A stretch of 64,000 nt of DNA. It comes from an uncultured Eubacteriales bacterium. GTDB taxonomy: Bacteria > Bacillota > Clostridia > Oscillospirales > Oscillospiraceae. The translations under genes were made by a program, and so were the position numbers. Under the pieces are notes generated by a model. It saw only the letters and a program-made list of their open reading frames with translations, searched no databases and had not been told where the DNA came from. Positions within the stretch are counted from its first letter, which is position 1, and the number at the start of each line of letters is the position of its first letter. Of this stretch, positions 1 to 7,573 are shown in pieces. The DNA is taken from positions 1 to 64,000 of the forward strand of contig UQYT01000008.1 of assembly GCA_900545405.1 (NCBI GenBank). The letters run 5' to 3'.

Positions 1-143
1 CCGCGCCGGGCGCGCCAACCCACACCCCCCCCCCCCCCCTGGGTCAGTGGCGCTCCGGTTTTTTTAAAAAAAAAAAAACCCCCCCCCCGGGGGGGGGGGG
101 GGGTTTTTTTCCCCCCACGGCCCTCGGTTTTTGTTTTTGCTGC
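1..143. other. Low-complexity contig edge
   Basis: Long runs of C, T, A, C, G and T follow one another between about 27 and 115. Nothing like this occurs elsewhere in the window, and no reading frame, repeat unit or RNA fold is visible. The block looks like an assembly or sequencing artefact at a contig end rather than biology, so the downstream end and terminator of the operon beginning at 6341 cannot be judged. Confidence 0.7.
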
Positions 144-359
144 TTACAGCGCCTCGAGCGCCTGCTTGTAGGCGGCGAGGTCATCTTCGGTGACCATGTC
201 CTCTATGTAGGGCAGGGCGTCGTTGAAGATGAAGCTGCGGCCGACCTCGAGCAGCGGGTGCTCGAGAACTGCGGGGATGTACTTGTTTATGAGCTCCATG
301 ATCTCCGGGGTATCGAGCATTTCGCCGACGGTGGTGGTCTCAAAAGTATACTTCGCCAT
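144..359 (-). CDS. Small helical protein, paralogue of the 386-598 product
   Basis: This 71-residue acidic protein has no signal peptide or membrane segment. It aligns along its length with the gene just upstream: both have a G-[ED]-[ML]-L motif near residue 12, a conserved [YI][IL]PA[VA]LE.PLL segment, and a closing KxALEA. The pattern resembles short helical domains sometimes attached to clostridial enzymes, but I cannot name a family. It starts at an ATG behind AGGAGG and is the last gene of the oxidoreductase operon, 26 bases after its paralogue. A role as an accessory or stability subunit of the operon's enzymes is only an inference. Confidence 0.7.
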   Translation of the reverse strand: MAKYTFETTTVGEMLDTPEIMELINKYIPAVLEHPLLEVGRSFIFNDALPYIEDMVTEDDLAAYKQALEAL

Positions 360-385
360 TTTTTGTTCCTCCTTAAATCTTATTA

Positions 386-598
386 TTACTCTATCGCTTC
401 AAGCGCCGCCTTCAGTGCGTCGCGCTTCTCCTGGGGTATCTTCTTCTGGCTGTCGAGCACCACGCCGACCGGTTTGCCCTTCACCAGCTTGAGCAGCGGG
501 CTCTCCAGCGCCGCGGGCAGGATCTCCTTGAACACCGCTACGCAGCGCTCATCCGCCAGCAGGTCGCCTATCTTGCTGTCCCATCCGTATTTTCCCAT
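386..598 (-). CDS. Small helical protein, paralogue of the 144-359 product
   Basis: This 70-residue protein shares the IGDLLAD.....KEILPAALESPLLKL core and the C-terminal KAALEAIE helix with its neighbour, so the pair looks like a tandem duplication. It lies 15 bases after the gamma subunit gene of the 2-oxoacid:ferredoxin oxidoreductase and has a good AAAGGAG ribosome-binding site. No catalytic or metal-binding residues stand out; there is one cysteine (near residue 19) and no CxxC. The function is unknown, and operon position suggests it is produced together with the oxidoreductase. Confidence 0.7.
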   Translation of the reverse strand: MGKYGWDSKIGDLLADERCVAVFKEILPAALESPLLKLVKGKPVGVVLDSQKKIPQEKRDALKAALEAIE

Positions 599-613
599 AT
601 CTTGCTCCTTTCT

Positions 614-1165
614 TCAGGCTTTTTTCGCGGCGCGGCCGAGTTCCAGGCCCTTGTCCAGGGCCTTCCTGTTGAGCTCCACGACCTCCGCGCCCTTGGCCGC
701 TAACTTGTGCTCGAGGCTCGCCATGAATACCGCCGGGTCGAGCATCCCGGAATAGCCCAGCATTGCGCCGATGAGGATGATGTTCGCTATCTTGTCGCTG
801 CCCAGCTCGTGCGCAAGGTCGTCCGCGGGGACATCCACGACCTCAATATCCGTCCGCTTGAGGGCCGAGGTCGTGCGGTTTATGTTGCGCACCAGCACCC
901 CGCCGGGCTTGAGCTCCGGCGTGAATTTTTTGAACGAGGCCTCGTTCATGACGATGAGGCCGTCCGACTGCTTGGGCAGGGGCGAGACTATCTCGCTGTC
1001 CGAGACGATGACCGTGCACTTGGCGCTGCCGCCGCGCTGCTCGGGGCCGTACAGCGGCATGAAGGTCGCGTGAAGGCCGCCCTCGACCGCGCTGCCCGCC
1101 AGCGACATGCCGATGGACATGACGCCCTGGCCGCCGGAGCCGGAGATTATGAGCGTGAATTTCAT
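614..1165 (-). CDS. 2-oxoacid:ferredoxin oxidoreductase, gamma subunit
   Basis: The 183-residue protein begins with the GSGGQGV motif at residues 9-15 and has the YGPEQRGG segment near 39-46, both typical of the gamma domain of pyruvate/ketoisovalerate/2-oxoglutarate ferredoxin oxidoreductases. In this family the gamma subunit helps bind CoA and completes the enzyme that converts a 2-oxoacid plus CoA to acyl-CoA and CO2 with reduction of ferredoxin. The gene sits one base after the beta subunit gene with its own GGAGG site. The substrate (branched-chain, aryl or 2-oxoglutarate) cannot be fixed from sequence. Confidence 0.9.
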   Translation of the reverse strand: MKFTLIISGSGGQGVMSIGMSLAGSAVEGGLHATFMPLYGPEQRGGSAKCTVIVSDSEIVSPLPKQSDGLIVMNEASFKKFTPELKPGGVLVRNINRTTSALKRTDIEVVDVPADDLAHELGSDKIANIILIGAMLGYSGMLDPAVFMASLEHKLAAKGAEVVELNRKALDKGLELGRAAKKA

Positions 1166-1166
1166 G

Positions 1167-1925
1167 TCACTCAGCCTCCTTTGCCGTCTTGTCCACGAAG
1201 ACGCCGCAGGGGAAGTATTTCATGGTGTGCTCCTCCATGAACTCCAGCGTCTTGACCGGGGACATGTGCCAGTTCGTCGGGCAGTTCGTCAGCAGCTCCA
1301 CGAAGGAGAAGCCGAGGCCCTCGACCTGGTTCTGCATGGCCTTTTTGATGCCCGCCTTCGCCTTGCGGATGTTCGCCGGGTTGTTGAGCGAGAACCTTGC
1401 GACGTAGACCGGGGCCTCCAGCTCCTTTATGAGCTCGCACATCCTCAGCGGATAGCCCATCGTGTCCGGGTCGCGGCCGTAGATGCAGGTGGTTGATTTC
1501 TGGCCCACGAGCGTGGTCGGGGCCATCTGGCCGCCGGTCATGCCGTAGGTGGAGTTGTTCGCGAAGAAAATGGTGATGTGCTCGCCGCGGTTGGCGGCCA
1601 TCAGCACCTCGGAGAGGCCGATGGAGGCCAGGTCGCCGTCGCCCTGATATGCAAAGACGAGGGCGTCCGGGCGGCAGCGCTTGATGCCCGTCGCAACGGC
1701 GGGGGCGCGGCCGTGGGCGGAGGTGACCATGTCCAGCTTCCAGTACAGGCTGTTCATGGTCGCGCAGCCGACGGGCAGCACGTTTATGACCTTCTCAGCG
1801 ACGCCCAGATCGTCGATGGCCTCGGCGATGAGCTTTGTCGCGAGCGAGTGCAGGCAGCCGGGGCAGAAGCCGCTGGACAGAGGCAGCAGGCATTTCGGCT
1901 TCGTATAAACCTTTTCAACCGCCAT
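1167..1925 (-). CDS. 2-oxoacid:ferredoxin oxidoreductase, beta subunit (TPP-binding)
   Basis: This is the thiamine-diphosphate-binding subunit. It shows the N-terminal FCPGC cluster motif, a GDGD.ASIG motif and the NN..YGMTGGQ segment that bind Mg-TPP in this family. I chose the ATG at 1925 (252 residues) because AAGGAGG lies nine bases upstream; a GTG one codon earlier is possible. The start overlaps the alpha subunit stop by one base, indicating translational coupling. The CPGC-L-H replaces the more common CPGC-G-H, which is mildly unusual. It forms the catalytic core with the alpha, gamma and delta subunits. Confidence 0.92.
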   Translation of the reverse strand: MAVEKVYTKPKCLLPLSSGFCPGCLHSLATKLIAEAIDDLGVAEKVINVLPVGCATMNSLYWKLDMVTSAHGRAPAVATGIKRCRPDALVFAYQGDGDLASIGLSEVLMAANRGEHITIFFANNSTYGMTGGQMAPTTLVGQKSTTCIYGRDPDTMGYPLRMCELIKELEAPVYVARFSLNNPANIRKAKAGIKKAMQNQVEGLGFSFVELLTNCPTNWHMSPVKTLEFMEEHTMKYFPCGVFVDKTAKEAE

Positions 1926-2995
1926 CACTGCTCACCTCCTTCAATGATCTTGCGCACAGCGGCCTTTGTGCTCTCGTCGTCAAGCAGTATGCCGCCGCTC
2001 CTGCCGTACTCGTACACCGGCGCGCGGCCGAGCACCTGCAGCTCTATGTCCTCACGCATGAGCGCCGGGATGGACATCTCTATGTCGATGAGGCCCTTTA
2101 CCCTTGTGTAGTCCAGGTTCGCTATGCTCTTTTTCGGGAAGGGGAAGAGCGTTATGGGCCGGATGAGGCCGATCTTGACGCCCTCTTCCCTGAGGTCGAG
2201 CACCACCTGCTTTGCGACCCTCGCGCTCATGCCGTAGGCCACGATGACCCACTCGGCGTCGTCTACCATGAACTCCTCGACCTTGACGTCGTTCTCCTCC
2301 CAGCGCTTGGTGCGCTGGACGGCGAGCTTGTTCTTGCCCTCGAGGCCGGCCTCGGGATAGATGGGGGTGATGAGGTGGCCGCCGCGCTTGGTGCCGTCAT
2401 AGCCGACGGTCCAGCTCTTGCAGGGGCTCTCGGGCAGCTCCTTCATCGGGGGCAGCTCGACCTCCTCCATCATGGTGCCGAGGCAGCCGTCCATGAGTAT
2501 CATGACGGGGCTGCGGTCGCGCTCGGCGTACTCGGGCGCGTCGTAGACGATGTCCACCGCCTCCTGCACCGTATAGGGCGCGAAGACGAGCATCCTGAAG
2601 CCGCCGTGGCCCGCGGCCTTGGTGGCCTGGAGGTAATCCTGCTGCGCGGGCTGGATGGAGCCGAGGCCCGGGCCGCCGCGCTGCATGTTCACGATGACCG
2701 CGGGCAGCTCCGCCGCGGAGAGATAGCTGATGCCCTCGCTCTTGAGCGAGATGCCGGGGCTGGAGGAGCCGGTCATGGCCCTGACGCCGGTCGCCGCCGC
2801 GCCGTAGACCATGTTGATGGACGCGACCTCGCTCTCGCCCTGCACGAACACGCCGCCGACTTCCGGCAGGCGCCAGGACAGATACTCGGGCAGCTCCGAC
2901 TGCGGGGTGATCGGGTAGCCGGCGAAGAAGCGCACGCCGCCTCTGACCGCGGCCTCGCCTATGGCCTCGTTGCCTTTCATGAATTCCTTAGCCAT
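1925..2995 (-). CDS. 2-oxoacid:ferredoxin oxidoreductase, alpha subunit (VorB/KorA-like)
   Basis: This 356-residue subunit contains KGNEAIGEAA near the start, the GYPITPQSE motif and the ESEVASINMVYGAAATG segment, all hallmarks of the pyrimidine-binding alpha subunits of VOR/KOR-type enzymes. The open frame extends upstream, but the ATG at 2995 matches the family start and lies two bases after the ferredoxin subunit stop. The similarity is to the ketoisovalerate/2-oxoglutarate type with separate subunits, not the single-chain pyruvate enzyme. Confidence 0.92.
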   Translation of the reverse strand: MAKEFMKGNEAIGEAAVRGGVRFFAGYPITPQSELPEYLSWRLPEVGGVFVQGESEVASINMVYGAAATGVRAMTGSSSPGISLKSEGISYLSAAELPAVIVNMQRGGPGLGSIQPAQQDYLQATKAAGHGGFRMLVFAPYTVQEAVDIVYDAPEYAERDRSPVMILMDGCLGTMMEEVELPPMKELPESPCKSWTVGYDGTKRGGHLITPIYPEAGLEGKNKLAVQRTKRWEENDVKVEEFMVDDAEWVIVAYGMSARVAKQVVLDLREEGVKIGLIRPITLFPFPKKSIANLDYTRVKGLIDIEMSIPALMREDIELQVLGRAPVYEYGRSGGILLDDESTKAAVRKIIEGGEQ

Positions 2996-2997
2996 TC

Positions 2998-3207
2998 TCA
3001 ACCCTCCACCTTTACGATCTCCATCGCGGCCTCGGGGCAGACTATGGCGCAGGTGCCGCAGCCTATGCAGCCCACGACGTCGATGACCGGATAGTAGTGG
3101 CCCTTCGAGTTGCGCTTGTCCCCGAACGCGATGACCTTTTTGGGGCAAAACTTCACGCAGAAGCCGCAGCTCTTGCAGAGGTTCGCCACCACGCTTGCTT
3201 TGTTCAT
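2998..3207 (-). CDS. 2-oxoacid:ferredoxin oxidoreductase, delta subunit (2x[4Fe-4S] ferredoxin)
   Basis: This 69-residue protein has two CxxCxxCxxxC motifs (CKSCGFCVKFC and CIGCGTCAIVC), so it should carry two [4Fe-4S] clusters that take electrons from the TPP site to soluble ferredoxin. The start was set at the ATG at 3207 behind AGGAGATG; the long upstream open frame is a shadow of the neighbouring reductase gene. It is the first subunit gene in the order delta-alpha-beta-gamma. Confidence 0.92.
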   Translation of the reverse strand: MNKASVVANLCKSCGFCVKFCPKKVIAFGDKRNSKGHYYPVIDVVGCIGCGTCAIVCPEAAMEIVKVEG

Positions 3208-3224
3208 TACATCATCTCCTAGCT

Positions 3225-4187
3225 TTAGCCCTGATACTGCTTGTCGTAGTTCTTCTGGATGCAGGAAATTATCTTCGTGATCATGTCGTTGGCCGGGGTG
3301 GGGATGCCGAGCGCCTTGCCGTACTTGGAGATGGCGCCGTTGAGCGTGCCTATCTCGGTCTGGCGCTTGAACATGAGCACGTCCTGGGCCATGGAGGGGT
3401 AATAGTCCTCGATGGTGCCGCCGCCGACGGACTTGCGCAGCTCGGTCATGAAGGCGGAGGCGGTCATGGGGCAGCCCTTGGCCGTTGCGACGGCGCAGCA
3501 CTCGGTCACGACCTGGATGGCGAGGCCGGCGCCGTTCATGTCCTTCATGATGTCCTTGGCCTTGAGCCTGAGTATGGCGGACAGCGGGTTGAAGGTGCAG
3601 TTGGTGATGATCTTCTGCCAGAGATGCGGCCGGACGTCGTCCCAGAACTTGCAGGGGCAGCCGCCGTCGTTGAAGAGCCGCTCCAGCTCCGCGCCCGCCG
3701 CGTCCGCGAGCGGACTGTGCTCGACCGCGCCGAAGTTCATCTGCAGGCCGTCCGCCGAGGGCGAGGAGATGCACTTGCCGGGCTCGGGCAGCTCCGTGCC
3801 GAGGACGCCGCTGCCGTAGAGCACCCTGTCGGGCGAGGCGGCCTTGACCAGCTTGTCCTCGTTGCCGAGGCCGTTCATCAGCGAGACGAGCACCGTCTCC
3901 GGCCCGATGCAGGGGGCCGCGCCCTTGAGCGCCTCGTCCAGCTGATTGGTCTTGGTCATGAAGATGACGATGTCCATGATGCCGATGTCGTCGGCCGAGT
4001 ATGCGGTCTTGAAGCCGGTGAGCTGATGGGTCTCGCCGCCGTTGATGACGAAGGTGAGCCCGTCCGCGGCGATCTTGTCCATGTGCTCCTTGTAGGGGTC
4101 GACCAGCGTCAGGTCGGCGCCGCCGAGCCGCAGATAGCCGGCAAACACGCTTCCAGCCGCGCCGGAGCCGATCATTGCTATTTTCAT
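3225..4187 (-). CDS. Ketopantoate reductase family protein (PanE/ApbA-like)
   Basis: The 320-residue protein opens with a Rossmann dinucleotide motif (IGSGAAGS, residues 6-13) and has the MTKTNQL segment and a C-terminal helical domain with the KII.NCTFNPL region seen in 2-dehydropantoate 2-reductases. It should reduce a 2-oxoacid or a 2-oxo-4-hydroxyacid with NADPH. No other pantothenate gene is in the window; it sits between an MBL hydrolase and the oxidoreductase genes, so it may act on the pathway's own 2-oxoacid instead of ketopantoate. The start has GGAGGAAG eight bases upstream. Confidence 0.85.
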   Translation of the reverse strand: MKIAMIGSGAAGSVFAGYLRLGGADLTLVDPYKEHMDKIAADGLTFVINGGETHQLTGFKTAYSADDIGIMDIVIFMTKTNQLDEALKGAAPCIGPETVLVSLMNGLGNEDKLVKAASPDRVLYGSGVLGTELPEPGKCISSPSADGLQMNFGAVEHSPLADAAGAELERLFNDGGCPCKFWDDVRPHLWQKIITNCTFNPLSAILRLKAKDIMKDMNGAGLAIQVVTECCAVATAKGCPMTASAFMTELRKSVGGGTIEDYYPSMAQDVLMFKRQTEIGTLNGAISKYGKALGIPTPANDMITKIISCIQKNYDKQYQG

Positions 4188-4236
4188 CTTTGCCTTCCTC
4201 CTTTTGCTTTTTTATGTCAAAAACGTACTTCCTTAC

Positions 4237-5034
4237 TCACTGTCCGCGCGCGACCATCGCCTCGAAGGTGGCTATGGTCCTGTCGCAGTATCGGGCCCAC
4301 TCCTCCGGGGCCACAAAGGCGTATTTGTCGCCCGCGAGCACCTTTTTGCCCTTGCCCTGGGTGCCGTTGCAATAGGTGTGGCTGCCGAGGCAGATGTCCA
4401 CCCGCTCGTCCCGCACCCGAACGAGCCCCGGGACAAAGCCGTCGCGCTCGGAGGGGTCCAGGCCATGCGCTGCATAGTATTCGAGCATCATCGAATTTAT
4501 GCCCGCGCCGCCGTGCATGCCGCAGCGCTTTGCCTCTCCGGTCTCGTCAACGGCGTCGAAGAAGAAGCTGAAGGTCCCCCGCGAGTGCCCCGGGGTCGAG
4601 ACGCACTTTACCTCCGTGTTCCCCAGCCTGAGCACGTATCTGTCCTCGAGCAGCACGTCCGGCTCGAAGAAGCCGTCGAACTCCGCGCCGACGAGCTCGG
4701 CCAGCGAGAGGTCGTCGAGCCCGCGCACCGTGTCCGCGTCGCCCGCGCCGATATAGGTCTTGGCCTCCGGCGCGAGGCCGAGCAGCAGCTTTGTCGCGCC
4801 CGCGTGGTCGTAGTGGCCGTGCGTGTGCAGTATGGCCCTCACCTGCTTCGGCTCAAAGCCGAGCTCCCAGAGCGACTGGACGACCAGATAAAAGGTCTCC
4901 GGCAGTCCGGGGTCTATGAGGATCAGCCCCTCCCCCGTGTCGACGACGTGGCAGGACGAGGGCACGCTGCCGCAGAAATAGAGGTTGCCCCAGATCCTGA
5001 AGGGCTCCATCCGCTGTTTCCAGAGTTTCTTCAT
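4237..5034 (-). CDS. MBL-fold metallo-hydrolase
   Basis: The 265-residue protein has the metallo-beta-lactamase-fold signature THGHYDH (H72, H74, D76, H77), a later GHSRGT histidine segment and further metal ligands towards the C-terminus. Such proteins hydrolyse thioesters, lactones or phosphoesters using two metal ions. There is no signal peptide, so it should be cytoplasmic. Its start overlaps the CoA-transferase stop by four bases (ATGA), indicating coupled translation. An acyl-CoA or lactone thioesterase role in the same pathway is an inference from this coupling. Confidence 0.85.
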   Translation of the reverse strand: MKKLWKQRMEPFRIWGNLYFCGSVPSSCHVVDTGEGLILIDPGLPETFYLVVQSLWELGFEPKQVRAILHTHGHYDHAGATKLLLGLAPEAKTYIGAGDADTVRGLDDLSLAELVGAEFDGFFEPDVLLEDRYVLRLGNTEVKCVSTPGHSRGTFSFFFDAVDETGEAKRCGMHGGAGINSMMLEYYAAHGLDPSERDGFVPGLVRVRDERVDICLGSHTYCNGTQGKGKKVLAGDKYAFVAPEEWARYCDRTIATFEAMVARGQ

Positions 5035-6341
5035 ACGATGAGCCCCAGCTTCTTCGCCTCGGCGGTCAGCTCCTCGCGGAAATCCGGGTGCGCGATGGCT
5101 ATGAGCCGCTTGGCGCGCACGTCCAGGGTCTCATACTTGAGGTCCGCTACGCCGTATTCGGTGACTATGTACTCCACCTCGGCCCTCGGCGTGGTTATCG
5201 GCGTGCCCGCCGGGTGCGAGATGACGATCTTGGACTTCACCGAGCCGTCCTTTTCCCGGCGCGTGGACTCGAGCGCGATGAAGGAGTGCCCGCCCTTGGA
5301 GAGCTGCGAGCCGCGCACGTAGTCGAGCTGCCCGCCTATGCCGCTGTACTGCTTGAAGCCTATGCCCTCCGCGGCGACCTGGCCGGTGATGTCCACCTGC
5401 ATGGCGGAATTGACCGAAATGACGTTGTCGTTTTTGGCGATTACGTAGGGGTCGTTGGAGTACATGAAGCGCCGGGACTCGCACAGCGGGTTGTGGTCGA
5501 GGAATTTGTTCAGCCTGTCGCTGCCCATGGCGAAACCGAAGGTGCTGATGCCCTTGTCGATGGCCTTCATCGAGTTGTCCACGGCTCCGCACTCCATGAG
5601 GTCGGCCATGGACTCGACGAAGAGCTCGGTGTGTATGCCGAGGTGCCGCTTGTTCTTGCAGCGGTAGCCCATGGCTATGCCGAGGCCGCCTATGCCGAAC
5701 TGGATGCAGGCCCCGTCCGGGATGCGCTCGGCTATGATGTCCGCGATCTTGTTGTCCAGTTCGGAGGGCTCGGAGGGGGGCATGACGCAGAGCTCCTGGG
5801 TCTTGTCAATGACGCAGGTGACGTCCTTGATATTTATCATGTTGTCCACGCCGCGGACGAAGGGCACGTTCTCGTTGACCTGCAAAATGACGTCGCGCGC
5901 GGCCTCGCACAGCGCCGTGTCCATCGGCGTGAGGCCGAAGCTCATCATGCCGTTCTCGTCGGGAGGCGTGGCGGCCATCATGATGACGTCGCCAGGATGC
6001 ACTCTGCTGCGGTCGTCGTAGGTGCGCGAGAGCTGGAGCACCTGCACATTCACGCGCGAGCCCATCTTGTACATGAACATGCGCTCCGCCGGGCCGAGGA
6101 AGAGGCTGTTCACGTTCACGTGCCCGTTGCAGGCCTTGGCCAGCGGCCTGTACAGCCCGCCGCCGAAGCCCAGGTAGATGTTGACGTTCTCAAGCCTGTT
6201 TTTCTGGGCGCCCAGCTCGTCAAAAAGCGCATACGGCAGGGACGAGAACATCGTCGAGTGTATGGTGTCCCCGGAGCGCACATGGCTGACGGCCTCCTGC
6301 GCCGATACGATCTTGTCCGCGTACTTTTCTCTCCAGTCCAT
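5031..6341 (-). CDS. Acetyl-CoA hydrolase/CoA-transferase family (4-hydroxybutyrate or butyrate CoA-transferase-like)
   Basis: At 436 residues this has the normal length of the family. The GIHTELF motif places the probable catalytic glutamate at E239, which forms the glutamyl-CoA intermediate in butyryl- and 4-hydroxybutyrate-CoA transferases. The GIGGLGIAMG and QYSGIGGQLDYVRG segments fit the same family. It would move CoA between a carboxylate and a CoA donor. It is the first gene of the minus-strand operon, with CGGAGG eight bases from its ATG and a promoter at 6410-6438. The substrate is not predictable; the neighbouring oxidoreductase suggests acyl-CoA made from an amino-acid-derived 2-oxoacid. 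Confidence 0.9.
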   Translation of the reverse strand: MDWREKYADKIVSAQEAVSHVRSGDTIHSTMFSSLPYALFDELGAQKNRLENVNIYLGFGGGLYRPLAKACNGHVNVNSLFLGPAERMFMYKMGSRVNVQVLQLSRTYDDRSRVHPGDVIMMAATPPDENGMMSFGLTPMDTALCEAARDVILQVNENVPFVRGVDNMINIKDVTCVIDKTQELCVMPPSEPSELDNKIADIIAERIPDGACIQFGIGGLGIAMGYRCKNKRHLGIHTELFVESMADLMECGAVDNSMKAIDKGISTFGFAMGSDRLNKFLDHNPLCESRRFMYSNDPYVIAKNDNVISVNSAMQVDITGQVAAEGIGFKQYSGIGGQLDYVRGSQLSKGGHSFIALESTRREKDGSVKSKIVISHPAGTPITTPRAEVEYIVTEYGVADLKYETLDVRAKRLIAIAHPDFREELTAEAKKLGLIV

Positions 6342-6409
6342 AATTACCTCCGGTTCTCTGTCAAAATAACTAAATATTTCACATAAAATACTTATTCATC
6401 TATGAAATC

Positions 6410-6438
6410 AGTATAATCCTGCTGACAAATCGCGTCAA
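6410..6438 (-). promoter_or_regulatory. Sigma-70-type promoter for the CoA-transferase/oxidoreductase operon
   Basis: On the minus strand TTGACG (6433-6438) is followed after 17 bases by TATACT (6410-6415). This lies about 70 bases upstream of the CoA-transferase start, and the spacing is ideal. Confidence 0.65.
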
Positions 6439-6482
6439 AAGCTGAACCGCTTTTGGCTTTTACGCCGTTAAAGAGGCTGCAG

Positions 6483-6519
6483 AAAAGCGCAAATCGCAGA
6501 TTTCACGTTTTGCGCTTTT
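6483..6519. terminator. Hairpin between divergent promoters
   Basis: AAAAGCGCAAA (6483-6493) pairs perfectly with TTTGCGCTTTT (6509-6519), and T runs follow on the plus strand. No gene ends here on either strand; the hairpin lies between the two divergent promoters. It could insulate them or be the leftover of a lost gene. Confidence 0.45.
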
Positions 6520-6532
6520 TTGCGGGTGCTGT

Positions 6533-6561
6533 TTGCAATAAAGATGAGGCGGTGTTATAGT
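6533..6561 (+). promoter_or_regulatory. Promoter for the alpha/beta hydrolase
   Basis: TTGCAA (6533-6538), a 17-base spacer and TATAGT (6556-6561) precede the hydrolase start by 18 bases. Confidence 0.5.
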
Positions 6562-6579
6562 GTCTGGCGGAGGGATGGT

Positions 6580-7500
6580 ATGCTCATTCTCTATATATTC
6601 GCGGCGGTGCTGGGCGTATGTCTGCTGGTCTTCGCCGTGACATTCATACTTTTGAAGCTCAACATGCGCCCGGGCCGCCCCCCGGAGCTTGCCGACGCGG
6701 CGGTCGCAGGGCGCACCCGCTGGGCGCCCTATGCCGGGACGGTCTCGCGGCTCATTCTGGAGCTGCGCGGGATGCCCTGGGAGGACGTGTACACCACCTC
6801 CTCCGACGGTCTGAGCCTTCACGCCAGGCTGCTGCGCGGCAGGGGCGGGGACAACGTCATCCTCGTCCACGGCTACCGCTCCAGCGGGGAGAACGACTTT
6901 GCCGGCATCGCGCAGTATTACATGGCCCGCGGCTTCGGCGTGCTGCTCATAGACCAGCGCGCGCACGGGCGCAGCGAGGGGCGCGAGATCTGCTTCGGCA
7001 CGCGGGAGCGCGAGGATGTGCGCCGCTGGGTGGATTTCGCGCGGGCCAACCTGCAAGGCAGGCTCTGGCTGCACGGCGTGTCCATGGGCGCGGCGACGGT
7101 ACTCATGGCGGCCGGCGAGGGCTTCGACACCCGGGTCGAGGGCATAGTTACGGACAGCTCCTTCACCAGTCCGAGGGACGTGCTGGCCTATCAGATGACG
7201 CGGCAGTACCACCTCCCCCAGTTCCCCTTTGTGCCCATCGGTACGCTGGCCGGTATGCTTATCGCGGGCCGGGACTTCGCCTGCGGCAGCGTTTTAAGGG
7301 CGGCTGAGATCGCAAAGGAACCGGTGCTGTTCGTCTGCGGGGCCGAGGACAGGAGCCTGCCCCCCCGCTCTACCGAAAAGCTGCGCGAGGCCCGCGGCGG
7401 CCGCGACCCCATGCTGGTGGTACCCGGCGCCAAGCACGCCCTGTGCTGGCTGCAGGACCCGGAGGGCTACGCCAGGGCCCTGGACGGCTTTATGAAATGA
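6580..7500 (+). CDS. Membrane-anchored alpha/beta hydrolase
   Basis: The protein of 306 residues starts at the ATG at 6580, which has GGAGGG six bases upstream; the longer frame from 6520 begins inside the upstream hairpin. Residues 1-24 form a hydrophobic anchor (LILYIFAAVLGVCLLVFAVTF) followed by a hydrolase domain with VHGYRSSGEN (oxyanion region), a GVSMGA nucleophile elbow, a CGAEDRSL acidic residue and a GAKHAL histidine. This triad arrangement fits the clostridial BEM46/YqkD-type serine hydrolases. The substrate is unknown. It is transcribed alone and ends in a strong terminator. Confidence 0.85.
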   Translation: MLILYIFAAVLGVCLLVFAVTFILLKLNMRPGRPPELADAAVAGRTRWAPYAGTVSRLILELRGMPWEDVYTTSSDGLSLHARLLRGRGGDNVILVHGYRSSGENDFAGIAQYYMARGFGVLLIDQRAHGRSEGREICFGTREREDVRRWVDFARANLQGRLWLHGVSMGAATVLMAAGEGFDTRVEGIVTDSSFTSPRDVLAYQMTRQYHLPQFPFVPIGTLAGMLIAGRDFACGSVLRAAEIAKEPVLFVCGAEDRSLPPRSTEKLREARGGRDPMLVVPGAKHALCWLQDPEGYARALDGFMK

Positions 7501-7501
7501 G

Positions 7502-7539
7502 AAAAGACGGCAGATGCAAAATGCATCTGCCGTCTTTTT
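7502..7539. terminator. Bidirectional terminator
   Basis: AAAAGACGGCAGATGCA (7502-7518) pairs with TGCATCTGCCGTCTTTT (7522-7538), giving a near-perfect 17-base-pair stem with T runs on either strand. It separates the convergent hydrolase and GntR genes. Confidence 0.9.
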
Positions 7540-7573
7540 GCGGCTATTTCGTGTCTGCCCGGGTATTGCAGCC

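Noticed and set aside
3225..4187. Assignment of the PanE-like gene as the pantothenate pathway enzyme
   Set aside because: There are no other pantothenate genes nearby, and the operon is about 2-oxoacid/acyl-CoA metabolism, so only the family is stated.
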